A program made the translations under genes and the position numbers. Positions 22,043 to 33,138 of a stretch of 64,000 nucleotides of DNA are shown here, one piece after another. The stretch's first letter is position 1. Every line of letters begins with the position of its first letter. The DNA is from Neurospora tetraspora (taxonomy: Eukaryota; Ascomycota; Sordariomycetes; Sordariales; Sordariaceae), in assembly GCF_033439725.1 (NCBI RefSeq), contig NW_026944390.1, positions 186,001-250,000 on the forward strand. Reading direction: 5' to 3'. Below the pieces are notes generated by a model. It did no database searches and was not told the origin of the DNA. It saw nothing but the letters and a program-made list of their open reading frames with translations.

Positions 22043-23633
22043 TTAAGCATAGAAGTTGACAGTCTATACACGTGGGTTAGTAAGCAGCACACAAGCACGG
22101 GATTCCCTAGGGGATCACTCACCTCCTTCTTCTTGGCCTGCACCTCGGAGATAGCGTCAACGTAGTGTTCGTGCCCGATCTGGTTCTTGCCCATACGGAG
22201 GGCAATCATGCCAGCCTCGACACAAACGGCCTTCAGCATGGCACCGCCAAACTCATCCGTGCTGCGCGCCAACTCGCCCCAGTTAACGCCGGGGTTGACC
22301 TTCATCTTCCTGGAGTGAATCTTGAGAATTTGTGCGCGTGCCTCTTCGTTCGGAAGGGGGAACTCGATCTTGCGGTCGAGACGGCCGGAACGAAGCAAAG
22401 CGGGGTCGAGGACATCGATACGGTTCGTCGCGGCGAGAACCTTGATGCGGTCGTCGGAAGCGAAACCATCGAGCTGGTTAAGGAGCTCCAACATGGTTCG
22501 CTGGACTTCACGATCGCCGGACTTCTCGCTGTCGAAACGCTTGGTACCGACGGCATCCAACTCGTCGATGAAGATGATTGACGGGGCCTTCTCTTTCGCT
22601 AGGGCGAAGCAGTCTCTTACGAGCTTGGCACCGTCTCCGATAAACATCTGCACTAGCTGGGGACCAGCAAGCTTGAGGAATGTGGCATCTGTCTGAGCGG
22701 CGCAAGCTCTGGCAAGTAGAGTCTTGCCCGTTCCGGGAGGTCCGTACATCAAAGCACCTATCTTGAAAGTTAGCAACAATGGCAGCGAGTGTTTGCTCCC
22801 TTTCAATCCAACATACCCTTGGGCGCCTTGATACCAATCTTCTTAAACCGTTCGGCTTCCTTCATGGGCCATACGATAGCCTCAACAAGTTCGTCGATCT
22901 GCTTGTCGAGACCACCGACATCTGTGTACTTCTCCTGAGGCTTCTCGTCGACCTCCATGGCCTTGACTCTGCTATCGTACTCGGCGGGCAACGTATCCAG
23001 AATAAGGTACGAATCCTTGTTAACACCGATGAGATCGCCGGGCTTCAACTTCTCGGGGTCGACCAACCCGATCAGAGGGAGGAAGATGGTCTGTCTGGTT
23101 GATGTCTTGATGACTGCCGATTTGCCCACGCGCGTGGCGTCCAAGTCGATGTTGGCGCCCTCTTCGGAGGACTCAGCGGTCGGGTCAAGGTCCAAAAGTT
23201 CGACGACGTTTCCTACGAGATACGGGAGTTGTCTAATGAGGCCAGCGTTAGTATGGAAAGGTGTGGCGGCTACTCGGGACAAGAGCGCCTGCGAGCCTTG
23301 GGGGAAAGGAGGGGATGCTTACCGGTTGTTAGCGATCTTTTCTTGGTTCTCCTTGATCTTATCCTTCATAGTGGCCCTCTCGTGTGATAACCGCTGGTAT
23401 TCGCTCTTCATGATTCTGGCATCGTTTTCGAGGAGGCGCTTCCGCATCAAGATGTCCTCTGTGCTCAGACTCAGGATCTCCTCATCTAGGATGTCATCGG
23501 CCTCGGGCTCGGCATCCTTCATCTCGGCATCGCCATCTCCCTCCTTCTTGTTGTTCTTGTCCTTGTCCTGATCCTTCTTCTTGTCCTCGCGCTCACGGCG
23601 ATCGAGGTCGTCGAGTTCCTCAAGGGTCGACAT
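22043..23633 (-). CDS. rpt5: 26S proteasome regulatory ATPase Rpt5
   Basis: Four exons (23633-23323, 23232-22817, 22757-22123, 22063-22043) give 460 residues, slightly longer than yeast Rpt5. It is one of six AAA ATPases of the 19S base that unfold substrates and open the 20S gate. The N-terminus is charged (poly-K/D/E) and followed by a coiled-coil ('[19 protein letters not shown]'). Next come the OB domain ('[20 protein letters not shown]'), Walker A 'GPPGTGKT' (residues 248-255), Walker B 'IIFIDELDA' and the arginine fingers '[11 protein letters not shown]'. The last exon is only seven codons and encodes T-V-N-F-Y-A-stop. F-Y-A is the HbYX-type tail that inserts into the 20S alpha ring and identifies Rpt5. 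Missing this tiny exon would give a wrong tail. F-G-G-A replaces the usual F-N-G-A at sensor 2. Confidence 0.97.
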
Positions 23634-24326
23634 GGTTGACGCAGGCGGTTGCGAATGTGGGGTATCGGTAGGGAAAGTCGCAAGGGCGCAAGGTACGGGT
23701 TACTGATGTCCTGTATGTATCCTCCACGAAAGATGAAAAAGGGCGACGCGGAGTAGTGGTGGTTGGTGATGAGGTGAAAATCCCCGATTGTTTGCGTTGG
23801 TGGTTAGGAAGACCGTCGGTCGTGATTGCAGTGCAGTGCGTGGATGGTGGCAGTTGCGTGGTCGACTTGCGGCACAGAGCTTCGAGTGCTGTGGTTGACC
23901 AGGAGCTGGGCTGCAGGCAAAAGCGCGACGTAACAAGGCCGGGTACCTAACGCCCCACAGTACTTCAGCTCTAGACCCCACTCTGACCCCAGAGTGAACC
24001 AGCCACAGCTGACTAACCACACGGCATCGGCCATCCAGGTGCACGGTTATCATTCATCTGCTGTGCTTCATCCAATTTCGATGTTCACAAACTCTGAAAC
24101 GGAGTTAAGGAAAAACCTTGAGCTTGTCCCTGAAGTGGCTCTGCATTGTTTCAAAGCAATCATCACCGGACTAACAATGCACCAGCGCATTACATTAGAG
24201 TACGAATAGGCCGCACACACGCCTCTCGTCAAGTATCAAGTATCAAGTATCAACTCTTCTCAGGACAACCACGATGCGGGAGGTATCCCGATCTCCCTTA
24301 ACATCAATGACCACCACCACCACAAC
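23634..24326. other. rpt5 promoter region
   Basis: Upstream of rpt5 and downstream of the DUF4870-like gene. An AAGTATC unit repeats about three times at 24231-24252. No gene was seen. Confidence 0.4.
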
Positions 24327-25173
24327 CTACTCGTCGTCCAAGATCCCGCTTGCTATCGGCCCAAAAATCGGTACTTCGTATCTGGAAACCAGTCAGCTTT
24401 TATCCGCATGTTCGAATCTCGGAAGACATACCTGTCTAACGTGTCGGCGTCCCTATAAGCATTAACAACCAGCCATCCTACCAACGCTAAATCCGCTAGA
24501 AATAACACCCAGCTAAGGAAACTCGACCAAGAAATCAACAAATGAAGCACAAACACCGCCGTAAAAAGCAGACTGGACTGCCATGCGTGGAACCTAACCC
24601 TCCCAGTCTCGCTGTTAGCAACTCTTCTTCTCGCGGATGCCTCAACAACAACAGCAAATGATGGGCCATTACTTACCTAACAAAATCACTCTTCCGCTCC
24701 AAAATCAACAGCAAAATCGCTCCCAGCGGCGGCACCGCCAAATACGCCAAACAAGCTTCATAATCTAGCCTCAACCCCAAGCTCGTATCAAACTCAGACA
24801 CCATCCCCTCTCGAGCGCCCAGCGCATTGAAATAGTCGCCCATACCTCCTCCTACTCCTCCTCCTCCTCCACCACTGCCGCTCCCATTGCTGAACCCAAT
24901 GCCACTACCGATCCCATTGGCGGTGCCAGGAGTAGCACCCGGACTCTGATACCTGCTGATGCCCTCACCCGACCAAGCACGATGTGGTTGCGGGTGTAGA
25001 AGTGGCGGAGGCGATACCTGCGCCGGTCGCTGTTGGTACTTGTTTCCGCTGCCGGGGGAGTAGGAAGAGCGGCGGCCGTAGTCCCATGATGTGCGTGGGG
25101 AGGAGGTGGAGTCGGGTGGTGAGATGGTGCGCCCATGCTCGGGAGGTGCGGCTTGGTAAGGTGCGAAGTCCAT
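24327..25173 (-). CDS. Small Tic20/DUF4870-like membrane protein
   Basis: Three exons (25173-24677, 24593-24432, 24381-24327) give 237 residues. The first 115 residues are proline-, serine- and glycine-rich and disordered, with a poly-Gly run. The rest has four hydrophobic stretches: 'CLAYLAVPPLGAILLLILE', 'SLLFTAVFVLHLLISW', 'FLSWVLFLADLALVGWLVV' and a short end ('EVPIFGPIASGILDDE'). The pattern matches the DUF4870/Tic20-like family (COG3671) widespread in fungi. Its function is unknown and it is usually predicted in an internal membrane. The C-terminal exon is small and easily missed; without it the protein would read into intron sequence. Confidence 0.82.
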
Positions 25174-26321
25174 TGTTTTTGTTTTTGTTTTGCTTCTCTC
25201 GATGCAATTGTGTTGTGTAGTAGGTTGTGATGTCTCGTGTGCGAGTATTGGAATGCTCGTTTCGGTTCGTAGGTTCGTGGGTCGTTATGTCAGGTATGTA
25301 GCGTATCGTGCGTGGTGGTCTCGTAACTCGTTATCGTCCCTTCGTTCCGGTCGTTGGTGGGCTTTTGGTTTTGCAAGTGACTGGTACTCTGCCCGCGGGT
25401 GGTTCTGTTGATGGTTCAGGTTGACGCAAATTTACCATTGAGGGTAAAGAAGACGTATATACGTTCCGCGAACGAGAGATCGTAGATGGAATAACACGAT
25501 GTCCAAGTCCGTATCTTGAAGGGTGGGCTGATGAGGTTGAGTGGAGTTGAAGACAGCGGGGATTGTGATGGAGATAGCTTGTGATGTGTGATGGGGTTTG
25601 ACGAACGGGAAGCTTTCGGGAGGGGAAGGAGTCGGTAGCTCGGCGGCGCCTTTTTAGTGAGAAGCGGCCAAGATCATCATCGTGAAGATGCAAATGCAAG
25701 ATGCTGTCGAGGCGCTATGCGGCCCCCGTTCGCTGCAATGCTGTATGTCAGCAGGGGAGGATTGTAGTCGTACGAAATTTCCCAACGGTCGATTCTTTGA
25801 AATTCGTGGTTTTTGTGTCGGACGGCAGCCCATGCGGACCAGTGGTTGAGTTGCAATGTCCAGGGCAGTCACTTGATGCCCGGTCTGGATTCTGAGAATG
25901 ATTGGGAGGGGACGAGAGACGGCGGCAATGACAAGGGAGCGAGTGCAGGGGTGTAGCGAACGACTGCAGGGACCACCTCCCTTACACCGGGCCTTAACAT
26001 CAGCGGGGTCGAGCCTAGCTAGACCTCACTTGATCATCAAGGTCCTCTGCTAAGAACCCGAAGCTGCACCGTGTTTTCAGAGATCTTCAACCCAACAGCC
26101 AGCATCGCAAACAACGAGACGGTAATTATTTGCGCTTTTACACATGTCTTTGTTACATTGTATTGTACAACAGATCTTTTCTACTCGATCTCTTACAAAG
26201 TACCAGCAACGCATCACTAGGTCCGGCAAGCCCGAGGAATATAAAGGACCCAGACCTTTGGCGTTTGTGGAGTAGGTTAAGCTCCAGTGTTGGTTCGCAA
26301 ATAGCTTCACGCCGATTAGCT
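25174..26321. other. Intergenic, promoter of the membrane-protein gene
   Basis: About 1.1 kb lies between two minus-strand genes. TTTTTGTTTTTG stretches sit just upstream of the start at 25173. No gene was recognised. Confidence 0.4.
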
Positions 26322-27365
26322 CTACTCCTTCTTCTCCTCCTCGCCCTCGCCTTCCTTCTTGGGGTTCTGCTCCTCCTCCAAGACACTCTTGCGGCTCTCC
26401 ATGGTAAGCCAGAGGCTCTTGCCAGCACCCTCCAAAACGCTGGTAAGACCCATGCCGGCGCTCTGCAGCATGTGCACGAGCTGGGCGCGCAGACCCTCGA
26501 TACCGTTCTCGATGCCGCCAACCCACTTGATACCGTCGTAGTCGAAGGCCTTGCCCTCGATGCGGCCACCGACTAGCAGGAGCTTCTGCAGACCAGACTG
26601 GCAGGTAAGGTCATAATAACCGGGGTTCTTCTTCCTGCTAGGCGCAGGGAAGGCCGGGGGACTGGGGGCGAGGACGCTTAGGGCGGCACCGAGATGCGCC
26701 GGCGACACGGAGGGCAGGGTGAGGATGGCGACAGGTCCGACGAGGAGAGGAGCGAGCTGGCCGTAAACGGTCTTCTCAACGGCCTCCTGGTTCTTGGTAG
26801 CCTCCTTGACAGCCTTCCACGCATGCTTCGACAGATCGTGGTTGTATGTAGCGGGAACCTTGGTACCCGTGGCTGTTGTGGCCGTGGTGGGCTCCACTGT
26901 AGAAGGGTCGAAGAACTCGACGGTCTTGAGCGCAACGTCGAAGATGCGCGTGCGGACAACCTGGAGGTGGATCTTGGAGGTGATATCGGGAGCGCCCTCA
27001 GGGACGGGAACGTTGCTCAGGGCAAGGGTGAGCTCTCGCCTTATCGCGGCCCACTCGATAGCGGTAAGGTTGTTGTGTTGGAAGATGAGCATCAGGGGGG
27101 TCGAGCGGAGCATCGAGGTGTAAGTGCGCAGAAGTTGCGACTTGCGCGTATCGACGGGACGGGCGCTCGGGGGTTGGGTAGGCGGCACATAGTCGTCGGG
27201 TAGCCTGAGGTGGCCGGCGGCGGCAGCGCGTTGTGTTGAGGCCGTCGAGAAGGCGGATGTGAAGGTGGAGGGCACCAGCAGGGCGGCCGACCTGGACGAG
27301 ATTCTGGAAGACTTGATGGCAGAACCCAGGCCGCGGACGGCCGGGCGACTTAGTCTGAGGGACAT
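26322..27365 (-). CDS. mrpl11: Mitochondrial ribosomal protein uL10m (L10 family)
   Basis: A single coding exon of 347 residues. The first 45 residues are rich in R, S and A and lack acids ('[20 protein letters not shown]'), an evident mitochondrial presequence. The body follows the fungal mitochondrial L10/MrpL11 family. It has '[20 protein letters not shown]', the first L10 helix and strand, then '[12 protein letters not shown]', and '[20 protein letters not shown]' corresponding to the bacterial L10 core. The C-terminal half has '[20 protein letters not shown]' and ends in an acidic/lysine tail. In the large subunit it anchors the L7/L12 stalk. A likely 5'-UTR intron has its donor at 27434 and its acceptor directly before the ATG. 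It is divergent from trp-4. Confidence 0.88.
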   Translation of the reverse strand: MSLRLSRPAVRGLGSAIKSSRISSRSAALLVPSTFTSAFSTASTQRAAAAGHLRLPDDYVPPTQPPSARPVDTRKSQLLRTYTSMLRSTPLMLIFQHNNLTAIEWAAIRRELTLALSNVPVPEGAPDITSKIHLQVVRTRIFDVALKTVEFFDPSTVEPTTATTATGTKVPATYNHDLSKHAWKAVKEATKNQEAVEKTVYGQLAPLLVGPVAILTLPSVSPAHLGAALSVLAPSPPAFPAPSRKKNPGYYDLTCQSGLQKLLLVGGRIEGKAFDYDGIKWVGGIENGIEGLRAQLVHMLQSAGMGLTSVLEGAGKSLWLTMESRKSVLEEEQNPKKEGEGEEEKKE

Positions 27366-28021
27366 TCTTGTTTCACATTGTGTTAATCATAAAGGACGCA
27401 GACTGGTTGTCATATCCGGGGGGCCGGAACTTACTTGTGAAGTAGTGAACAATCTCGTGCTCCGTCAGTCCCCCGGAGTGATAAGTCCCAGTCCCCGTAA
27501 TCGCGGCCGGGCTGCTGGCGAACAGAGTCCCGAAATTTTGGCGCCGCGTCCCCAATGCCGGAACGCACTGACCACCCGGTCTCCCGCTTCGCTACGAAAT
27601 CATTGCCTGCCGCAGCTGTTTCAAGATGCCAAGACCTGGTAGCAACTCACCGTCCGCAATTCTGCCAGCCCATTCAGGCTCATTTGCGGTTGCGATCTGC
27701 GGCTGCTGGGTGCTGAACCCCTGCATATCTGCCCCGCTGGTGCCCGTTATCGCGGGGCACTCTGATGGCATTGGATGCCATGGATCATTGGGGAGAACAA
27801 AGCACACTGTAGATGGCATTCCCGCTGCCGTGCCGCAGCGACTTTCCTTGTGCTCGCTTCCGATCCACGAAATGAGTCAACAACAGCCAGACTCTCACTC
27901 TTCACAAGCTCCCAGGAAGCCGGTATTACTCAATTGGCCTCCCTGACCAGCCTGACAACTGTCAAGACCAGGCAAACAACTTTGATCCCGGAACACACTC
28001 CACCTTATCATCTCCAGAACC
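27366..28021. promoter_or_regulatory. Divergent promoter, mrpl11 / trp-4
   Basis: About 650 bp separates two divergent start codons. It includes the presumed leader intron of mrpl11 on the left. No known motif is claimed. Confidence 0.45.
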
Positions 28022-29384
28022 ATGTCGGCGCAACAGCAACAAGCGGCACCGGCGACCGCGGCGGAAGACCTCCCGAAAATCAACATCAAGAAGCTCCTCA
28101 CCCGTCTCTGGCCCCTCGGACACCCCGACCCTGTGACGCCAGATGAGATCGCCGATGCCATCTCCTACTTCTTCACCAACCAAATCTCCGATGTCCAGGC
28201 CGGCGCCCTGCTCATGTGCCTGCACTTTACCGGCCTCGACCGGAGCGCCGAAGTGCTATCCAAGACGGCCCAGGTGATGCTGAAGGCCGCTGCTCAGACC
28301 GACCTCGAAGAGCTCCGTCAAGTCATTGAGAAGCGCGGCAGACAAGAAGGAGCCTACAATGGCGGACTCGTATGTCCCCTCTACCACCCACCCGCCCTCT
28401 CGCCATCGTCCTCCCCCTTCTCACCCGTCCCACCTCTACTGTCCTTACTAACCACCTCCCCGATTCCAGTGCGACATAGTAGGCACAGGCGGCGACTCCC
28501 ACAACACCTTCAACATCAGCACCACCTCCTCCATCCTCGCCTCCTCCCTCCTTCTCGTCGGCAAGCACGGCAACAAAGCCTCAACCTCCAAGTCCGGCTC
28601 GGCGGACCTTCTCGCGTGCGTCCCTCCCCGCCCGCCTCAGATCTCCCGCATCCGTCCCGAAACCGTCTCCTCTCTCTACTCCCAATGCAACTACGGCTTC
28701 CTCTTCGCCCCCGTCTTCCACCAAGGCATGCGCCACGTAGCGCCCATCCGCGCGCAGCTCCCCTGGCGCACCATCTTTAACCTAGTCGGTCCTTTGGCAA
28801 ACCCACTGGACGCGCTGGTAGAGGCGCGAATGATCGGAGTCGCGCGCAAGGACCTTGGTCCCGTGTTCGCGGAAGCGCTCAAGATGGGCGGGGCGCGCAA
28901 GGCCATGGTTGTCTGCGGCGACGAGGAGCTGGACGAGATCAGCTGCGCCGGGCCGACGCTTTGCTGGACGATCAAGCCCACGGAGGAGGACCCCGAGGGC
29001 GAGCCGGTGGTCAGCCACTTCTTGCTGCACCCGAGCGACTTTGGACTGCCGGCGCATCCGCTGTCGGAGGTGTCGCCGGGTAAGGAGCCGATTGAGAATG
29101 CGGCGATCTTGAGTAAGATTCTGAACAATGAGATGCCGGATGATGATCCCATCTTGCACTTTGTCTTGATGAACACTGCGGCGTTGTTCGTGGTGTCGGG
29201 CATTTGCGAGGCGGATACGAGTGATATGGGACATGGTGACGATGGGCAGGTTATCAAGGAGCGTGGACCGGGAGGTGGCCGTTGGAAGGAGGGTATCAGG
29301 AGGGCGAGATGGACTATCAAGAGCGGCGAGGCGGCGCGGCAATGGGCCAAGTTTGTGGAGGTCACGAATAGCTTCAGCGCATAA
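28022..29384 (+). CDS. trp-4: Anthranilate phosphoribosyltransferase
   Basis: Two exons (28022-28369, 28470-29384; phase 0, GTATGT donor) give 420 residues. The enzyme transfers phosphoribose from PRPP to anthranilate, the second step of tryptophan synthesis. Seen here are the N-terminal helical domain ('ISDVQAGALLMCLHFTGLD'), the PRPP-binding G-T-G-G-D (residues 121-125) right after the intron, 'NISTTSSILAS', 'KHGNKASTSKSGSADLL' and 'FNLVGPLANPLDA' near the anthranilate site. The C-terminus has 'NTAALFVVSGICEADTSDMG'. It is longer than the roughly 345-residue bacterial TrpD because of loops around 'TEEDPEGEPVV' and near the C-terminus, common in fungal orthologues. The name follows Neurospora usage. 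Confidence 0.95.
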
Positions 29385-29741
29385 AGTGTCAATGTTATTG
29401 TTTTCCTGTCGGGTTAAGTACAGATATGGTTCTGTGTGGTGATGTGAAGGTTACAAGCCTAGCTATATGGTATATTTTAGTTCCTAAAGACCCAAATCTG
29501 TTCTCCCGCCATGATAGTTTAGTTCTCGCCGTTGTACGTAAAGCTGTGAATTTTCCCATGACCTATCTTTTGGCGCCATTGTTTGTCTGACAGACTCTCA
29601 CAAGTGACCTTGACGCCCATTGCGCCTATGTGAGCCTCTACCCCGGCCGTGACCACCACCTCGACCACGTCCATGTCCATGTCCACGGCGCCGATGGGAA
29701 TTATGACCATTGGTCGTCGACGATGAACCCTCCTCGGTCTC
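29385..29741. other. Tail-to-tail gap between trp-4 and tRNA ligase
   Basis: A short region holding the 3' UTRs of two convergent genes. No separate gene was seen. Confidence 0.5.
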
Positions 29742-32264
29742 CTATCTCGAGAGGATCCCCCTCACAACTCCCTGCAACGTGGGCTTACCATCGATCAACA
29801 GGTCGTAGATACCGGTCTCCGCTCCCGTACCATGCTCCAACCACTTGGCAAGCAAGTCATTGCTTTCCTTGGGCTTGACATTATCATCTCTCGTTCCAAC
29901 AGTGATATGCGCAACACGGTTTGTGCACTTCCACTTCGGCTCTGCGGGCTCGCTGCCATCGGGGTTGACGTTCTCGTCCCCGGGCCTGGGAATCAGGCGA
30001 ACCACGATGGCCATGATACGATCATCATAAACCACACGCTCAAGCTGGACGTCGATCTCGCCGAGCTTTCCGTCCGGAGAGTTAGGTCCTTCAAGCTCGT
30101 TGATGCGCAGATATCTGTCCCAGAGCTGCGGGTTCTCCTTGGCACCAGCTTTGTGCATCAGAGTGACATGAAACTTGGGCTGTACGCGGCGTGTGCCGTG
30201 GAGCTGCTTGAAAAAGCGAGACTGCTCCGGGCCGGCAGCAGCGAATGCCTTCTCGAGAGTGCTGAGCACATCCTTGGTCGTCATGTCGACGGACATGTAC
30301 TCCAGAGGCTTCTTTTTCTGCTTCTGCTGTTGCTGCTGGCCATTCTGCTTGGGCTCCTTCTTGTTCTTGTTACCACGGTCGGGGATCACGTGGCGCAAAT
30401 CAGGCTTATAGCCTTCGAGGGCAACTTGGATGGCTTCGTCCATTTCTGCTGCAGAGGGGATGTTTGGCATGAACTTGGGGTACATGCGATGAAGCTCCTT
30501 GATGACAATTTCCAGGTTCTGTCTGCTTCCTACGGCGGGATCGAGGTCGATGATGTCGTCAAATTCCGAGTCGGGCTTCTGTTCTGGGTCGCAAGGCTCG
30601 AAGCGGTTGATAAATCCCTCCATGATGCCGCGAACCTTGTTCATATCCGAGGCGGCTTGGATGGTCTGATGGTTATCGCCTCGTGCAAAGACACGATCCC
30701 GGCAAACCTCGCGGACTTTGTCGAGATCATTGTGAACGAAGTGGAGCGCAACAAGCCGCGCGCGGGCGTGCTGGATCTTGACGTCGGTGATGAGCTGTTT
30801 ACGCTCATGCTTCTGCGCATTGTTGCGGTCGGCAAAGACTGCGGGGACACCTTCGTCCAGAATGTCGAGAAGAGCCTTGGTAAAGCGAGGCGGCCGGGCT
30901 TTACCCGTGATGTTGTCGTTTTGAACGTGACCCCAGCCAAACAAATGAGTGAGAGCAAGACCAACTGTTGTCTTTCCGCAGCCGATGGTGGCAATAGGGA
31001 CCAGGATGATATCGCCTTCAACGTCAGCGGCAGCTCCTCCCCCATGCAAAGTCTCAAAGTTGGCAGCATCGGAACCCTTGATGTTCTTGAAAGTGAGGAA
31101 ATCGTTTCGGAGAGCGATAATTCCGTGGTTCTGGTTGTATCGCTTGGCCAGCTCCCGATCACCCGCTAGACGCTGACGAGCGTAGAGAAGATACTCCTCG
31201 GTAATCTTGACGTGCTTCTTGAACTTGGGCGGCTTTCCTGCGATGATCGCCTTGGTGCACTCACGCCACTGTCGATACATCAGATATGGCTCTTCGAACT
31301 TGTACTTGAAGAACCAATCCTGGAAGGGCTGCTGCCCAGGGTTATAAGACATCTTGCAACGGATGACAAAACCCTCCACATCGCGGCCATCGTGGGCGCC
31401 ACTTTCAGCTACCTCCTCAAGGAATGCCTTGACCTCGTCGATGGTATCAATGACGATCAGGCCAGTCTTGATGAAGCCCCAGTCCTCAGCGAATTTTTGA
31501 ACGACAGGCGAGGGGTAAGTCATGAACTCGGGGAGGTTGAGGTTCATGCCATGCAGATACAGGCCTGCCTTGTCGGGCCCGTATGCCAGAATGTGCTCTT
31601 CGAAGCTGTCGTCGCAGAGCTCTGCCACGGCCGTGACATTCCGTCTCCTCAACTCCCGTGCGAGATCGGCTTTTGTCTTGCCAATGCGTGCCAACTGCTC
31701 CTCCAACCTGCGCTCGCCAGCGCTGGCATGGCTGGTTTCGACATCACTACGGTCGCCAGTCGAGTGCTTGCTGCAGACGAGCAGTGTGTCGTCGGCAAGA
31801 CCACTGACGAAGATGATGCAGCCGTTCTCCTTCAGCGTGAGTTCGTAAGGACCCTGCGTCCTGGTCCTGATGTTTTCCCACTTGGTCTCCGTGACCTCGT
31901 CGACGTTGAAGAACTTGTCGTAGCCACGGGTGGTGATCTCTGGTGCTCCGTTCTTGTCTCTGGTGGTGAAGAGACCACGAGCATATGTCGGTAGGTCATG
32001 TTTCTTGTAGTCCCAGTCATGGAACCGCCACGAGTCGACACGGATGTGGTCGCGCGACTTGGCGACTTCGTAAGTCGTCTTTTTCACTTTGAGGCTGGTC
32101 TTTTTCTTGGCGCCATTCTCTAGCCCGTTGACCATGGTCGCGACCTCTTGAACATCCTGGCTGACATAAGGGACCTTGAAGTTGTCTGCAATTTTGCTGT
32201 ACTCAGTGGAAGCAGTGTATTTGGCGGCCAATGGGCCTCGGAGATCGGTGAGTGGTTCGTCCAT
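29742..32264 (-). CDS. trl1: tRNA ligase, three-domain fungal type
   Basis: Intronless, 840 residues from the chosen ATG at 32264. It heals and seals tRNA exons after intron excision and, in other fungi, HAC1-type mRNA in the unfolded-protein response. The order is ligase-kinase-phosphodiesterase. The adenylated lysine lies in K-E-N-G (Lys145). The kinase P-loop is 'IATIGCGKTTVG' (GCGKTT at 428-433). Two H-x-T motifs of the 2H phosphodiesterase are HVTL (about 699) and HITV (about 786). A glutamine/lysine linker ('QQQQQKQKKKP') separates kinase and phosphodiesterase. The frame stays open upstream to an ATG at 32636, adding 124 residues. I prefer 32264 because conserved sequence begins there and the length fits the family, but see the finding on the extension. 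Long antisense frames here are shadows. Confidence 0.95.
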   Translation of the reverse strand: MDEPLTDLRGPLAAKYTASTEYSKIADNFKVPYVSQDVQEVATMVNGLENGAKKKTSLKVKKTTYEVAKSRDHIRVDSWRFHDWDYKKHDLPTYARGLFTTRDKNGAPEITTRGYDKFFNVDEVTETKWENIRTRTQGPYELTLKENGCIIFVSGLADDTLLVCSKHSTGDRSDVETSHASAGERRLEEQLARIGKTKADLARELRRRNVTAVAELCDDSFEEHILAYGPDKAGLYLHGMNLNLPEFMTYPSPVVQKFAEDWGFIKTGLIVIDTIDEVKAFLEEVAESGAHDGRDVEGFVIRCKMSYNPGQQPFQDWFFKYKFEEPYLMYRQWRECTKAIIAGKPPKFKKHVKITEEYLLYARQRLAGDRELAKRYNQNHGIIALRNDFLTFKNIKGSDAANFETLHGGGAAADVEGDIILVPIATIGCGKTTVGLALTHLFGWGHVQNDNITGKARPPRFTKALLDILDEGVPAVFADRNNAQKHERKQLITDVKIQHARARLVALHFVHNDLDKVREVCRDRVFARGDNHQTIQAASDMNKVRGIMEGFINRFEPCDPEQKPDSEFDDIIDLDPAVGSRQNLEIVIKELHRMYPKFMPNIPSAAEMDEAIQVALEGYKPDLRHVIPDRGNKNKKEPKQNGQQQQQKQKKKPLEYMSVDMTTKDVLSTLEKAFAAAGPEQSRFFKQLHGTRRVQPKFHVTLMHKAGAKENPQLWDRYLRINELEGPNSPDGKLGEIDVQLERVVYDDRIMAIVVRLIPRPGDENVNPDGSEPAEPKWKCTNRVAHITVGTRDDNVKPKESNDLLAKWLEHGTGAETGIYDLLIDGKPTLQGVVRGILSR

Positions 32265-33138
32265 GGTTGGGTTGTGTTGTGGCGATGAGGTCGTGAAGGT
32301 GCGGACTGGCGCCAGTAAGAGCGCTGGGCGTAGTTGGGGAAGTTTATAGCGGGGGTGAGGGAAGAAGTTTTGGGGTGGATATGACGGCCAGAAGCTTCCG
32401 GCTTCGACCTTGCAATGAAAAGGGTTGACAAAGAGGGTGCTGTTCCAAAGCGTAGGAGTGATGTTTGAAAAAGCAGCAAAATGGTGATCAGAGATGAGTG
32501 ATAGAGGTATTTTTATAATGGGAAGTGCTTTGGATTTCTTTGCCGTCACTGCTGCCTTTCGTGGGTCAAGTGTTCGGCCGTATCTGTGAACCACCTTCTG
32601 CAGTTGCAGCTGCTGTCCTGAAAACCTGAACCGCATTTACCTCTAGGATGGAAGGAGCTTGATGGGACGAAAAAGGGTGCCTCTGTTACCCAGCCCTATG
32701 TAAATTCGTTAGTCACTACACTACCACTTGGTAGAGGGAATCACATCAGCGAATTGGGTCTAAATTACTTTTCGGCCAGTATAATCGCGAACATGGGGTG
32801 ATTACTGGGGGCTGATAGGCTGCCTACAACATCTGCTGTTCGCCGACACAGTCATTGTGGCTTAGTTCGAGAACATCAACAAACCTCAAGGGAGAAAAGA
32901 CATGGTAGACTCTTCGGGATCTGCTCAATTCCTTATTGTACGACAAGTATTGGCGAATAGCTGATCGACGTTGTCACCAACTTCAACTCCATCTCCAACT
33001 CAACCACTTAGACCATCACGATAACTCACTTTCCAACCTTCTAATGAACCTGGCGGATGAAATGTCCCGTCCCGTCTGTGCCATTTGTATTTCGTCACGG
33101 TAGTAGAGGTAGGCTGGTGTAAACCATATGGGTAGCCA
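32265..33138. promoter_or_regulatory. trl1 upstream region up to the AT-rich block
   Basis: It contains the trl1 promoter and the open upstream extension (32265-32636). From about 33150 the composition turns sharply AT-rich. Confidence 0.4.

Noticed and set aside
1674-29384. A secondary-metabolite cluster around the MFS transporter or the trp-4 gene
   Set aside because: No polyketide synthase, peptide synthetase, terpene cyclase or P450 is visible nearby. The transporter stands alone and trp-4 is primary metabolism.
29832-31169. A 445-codon plus-strand open frame opposite tRNA ligase, and another of 260 codons at 31212-31994
   Set aside because: They are exact antisense of conserved ligase and kinase domains. 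Long antisense frames arise from the codon bias of highly biased genes, and no domain is present in them.
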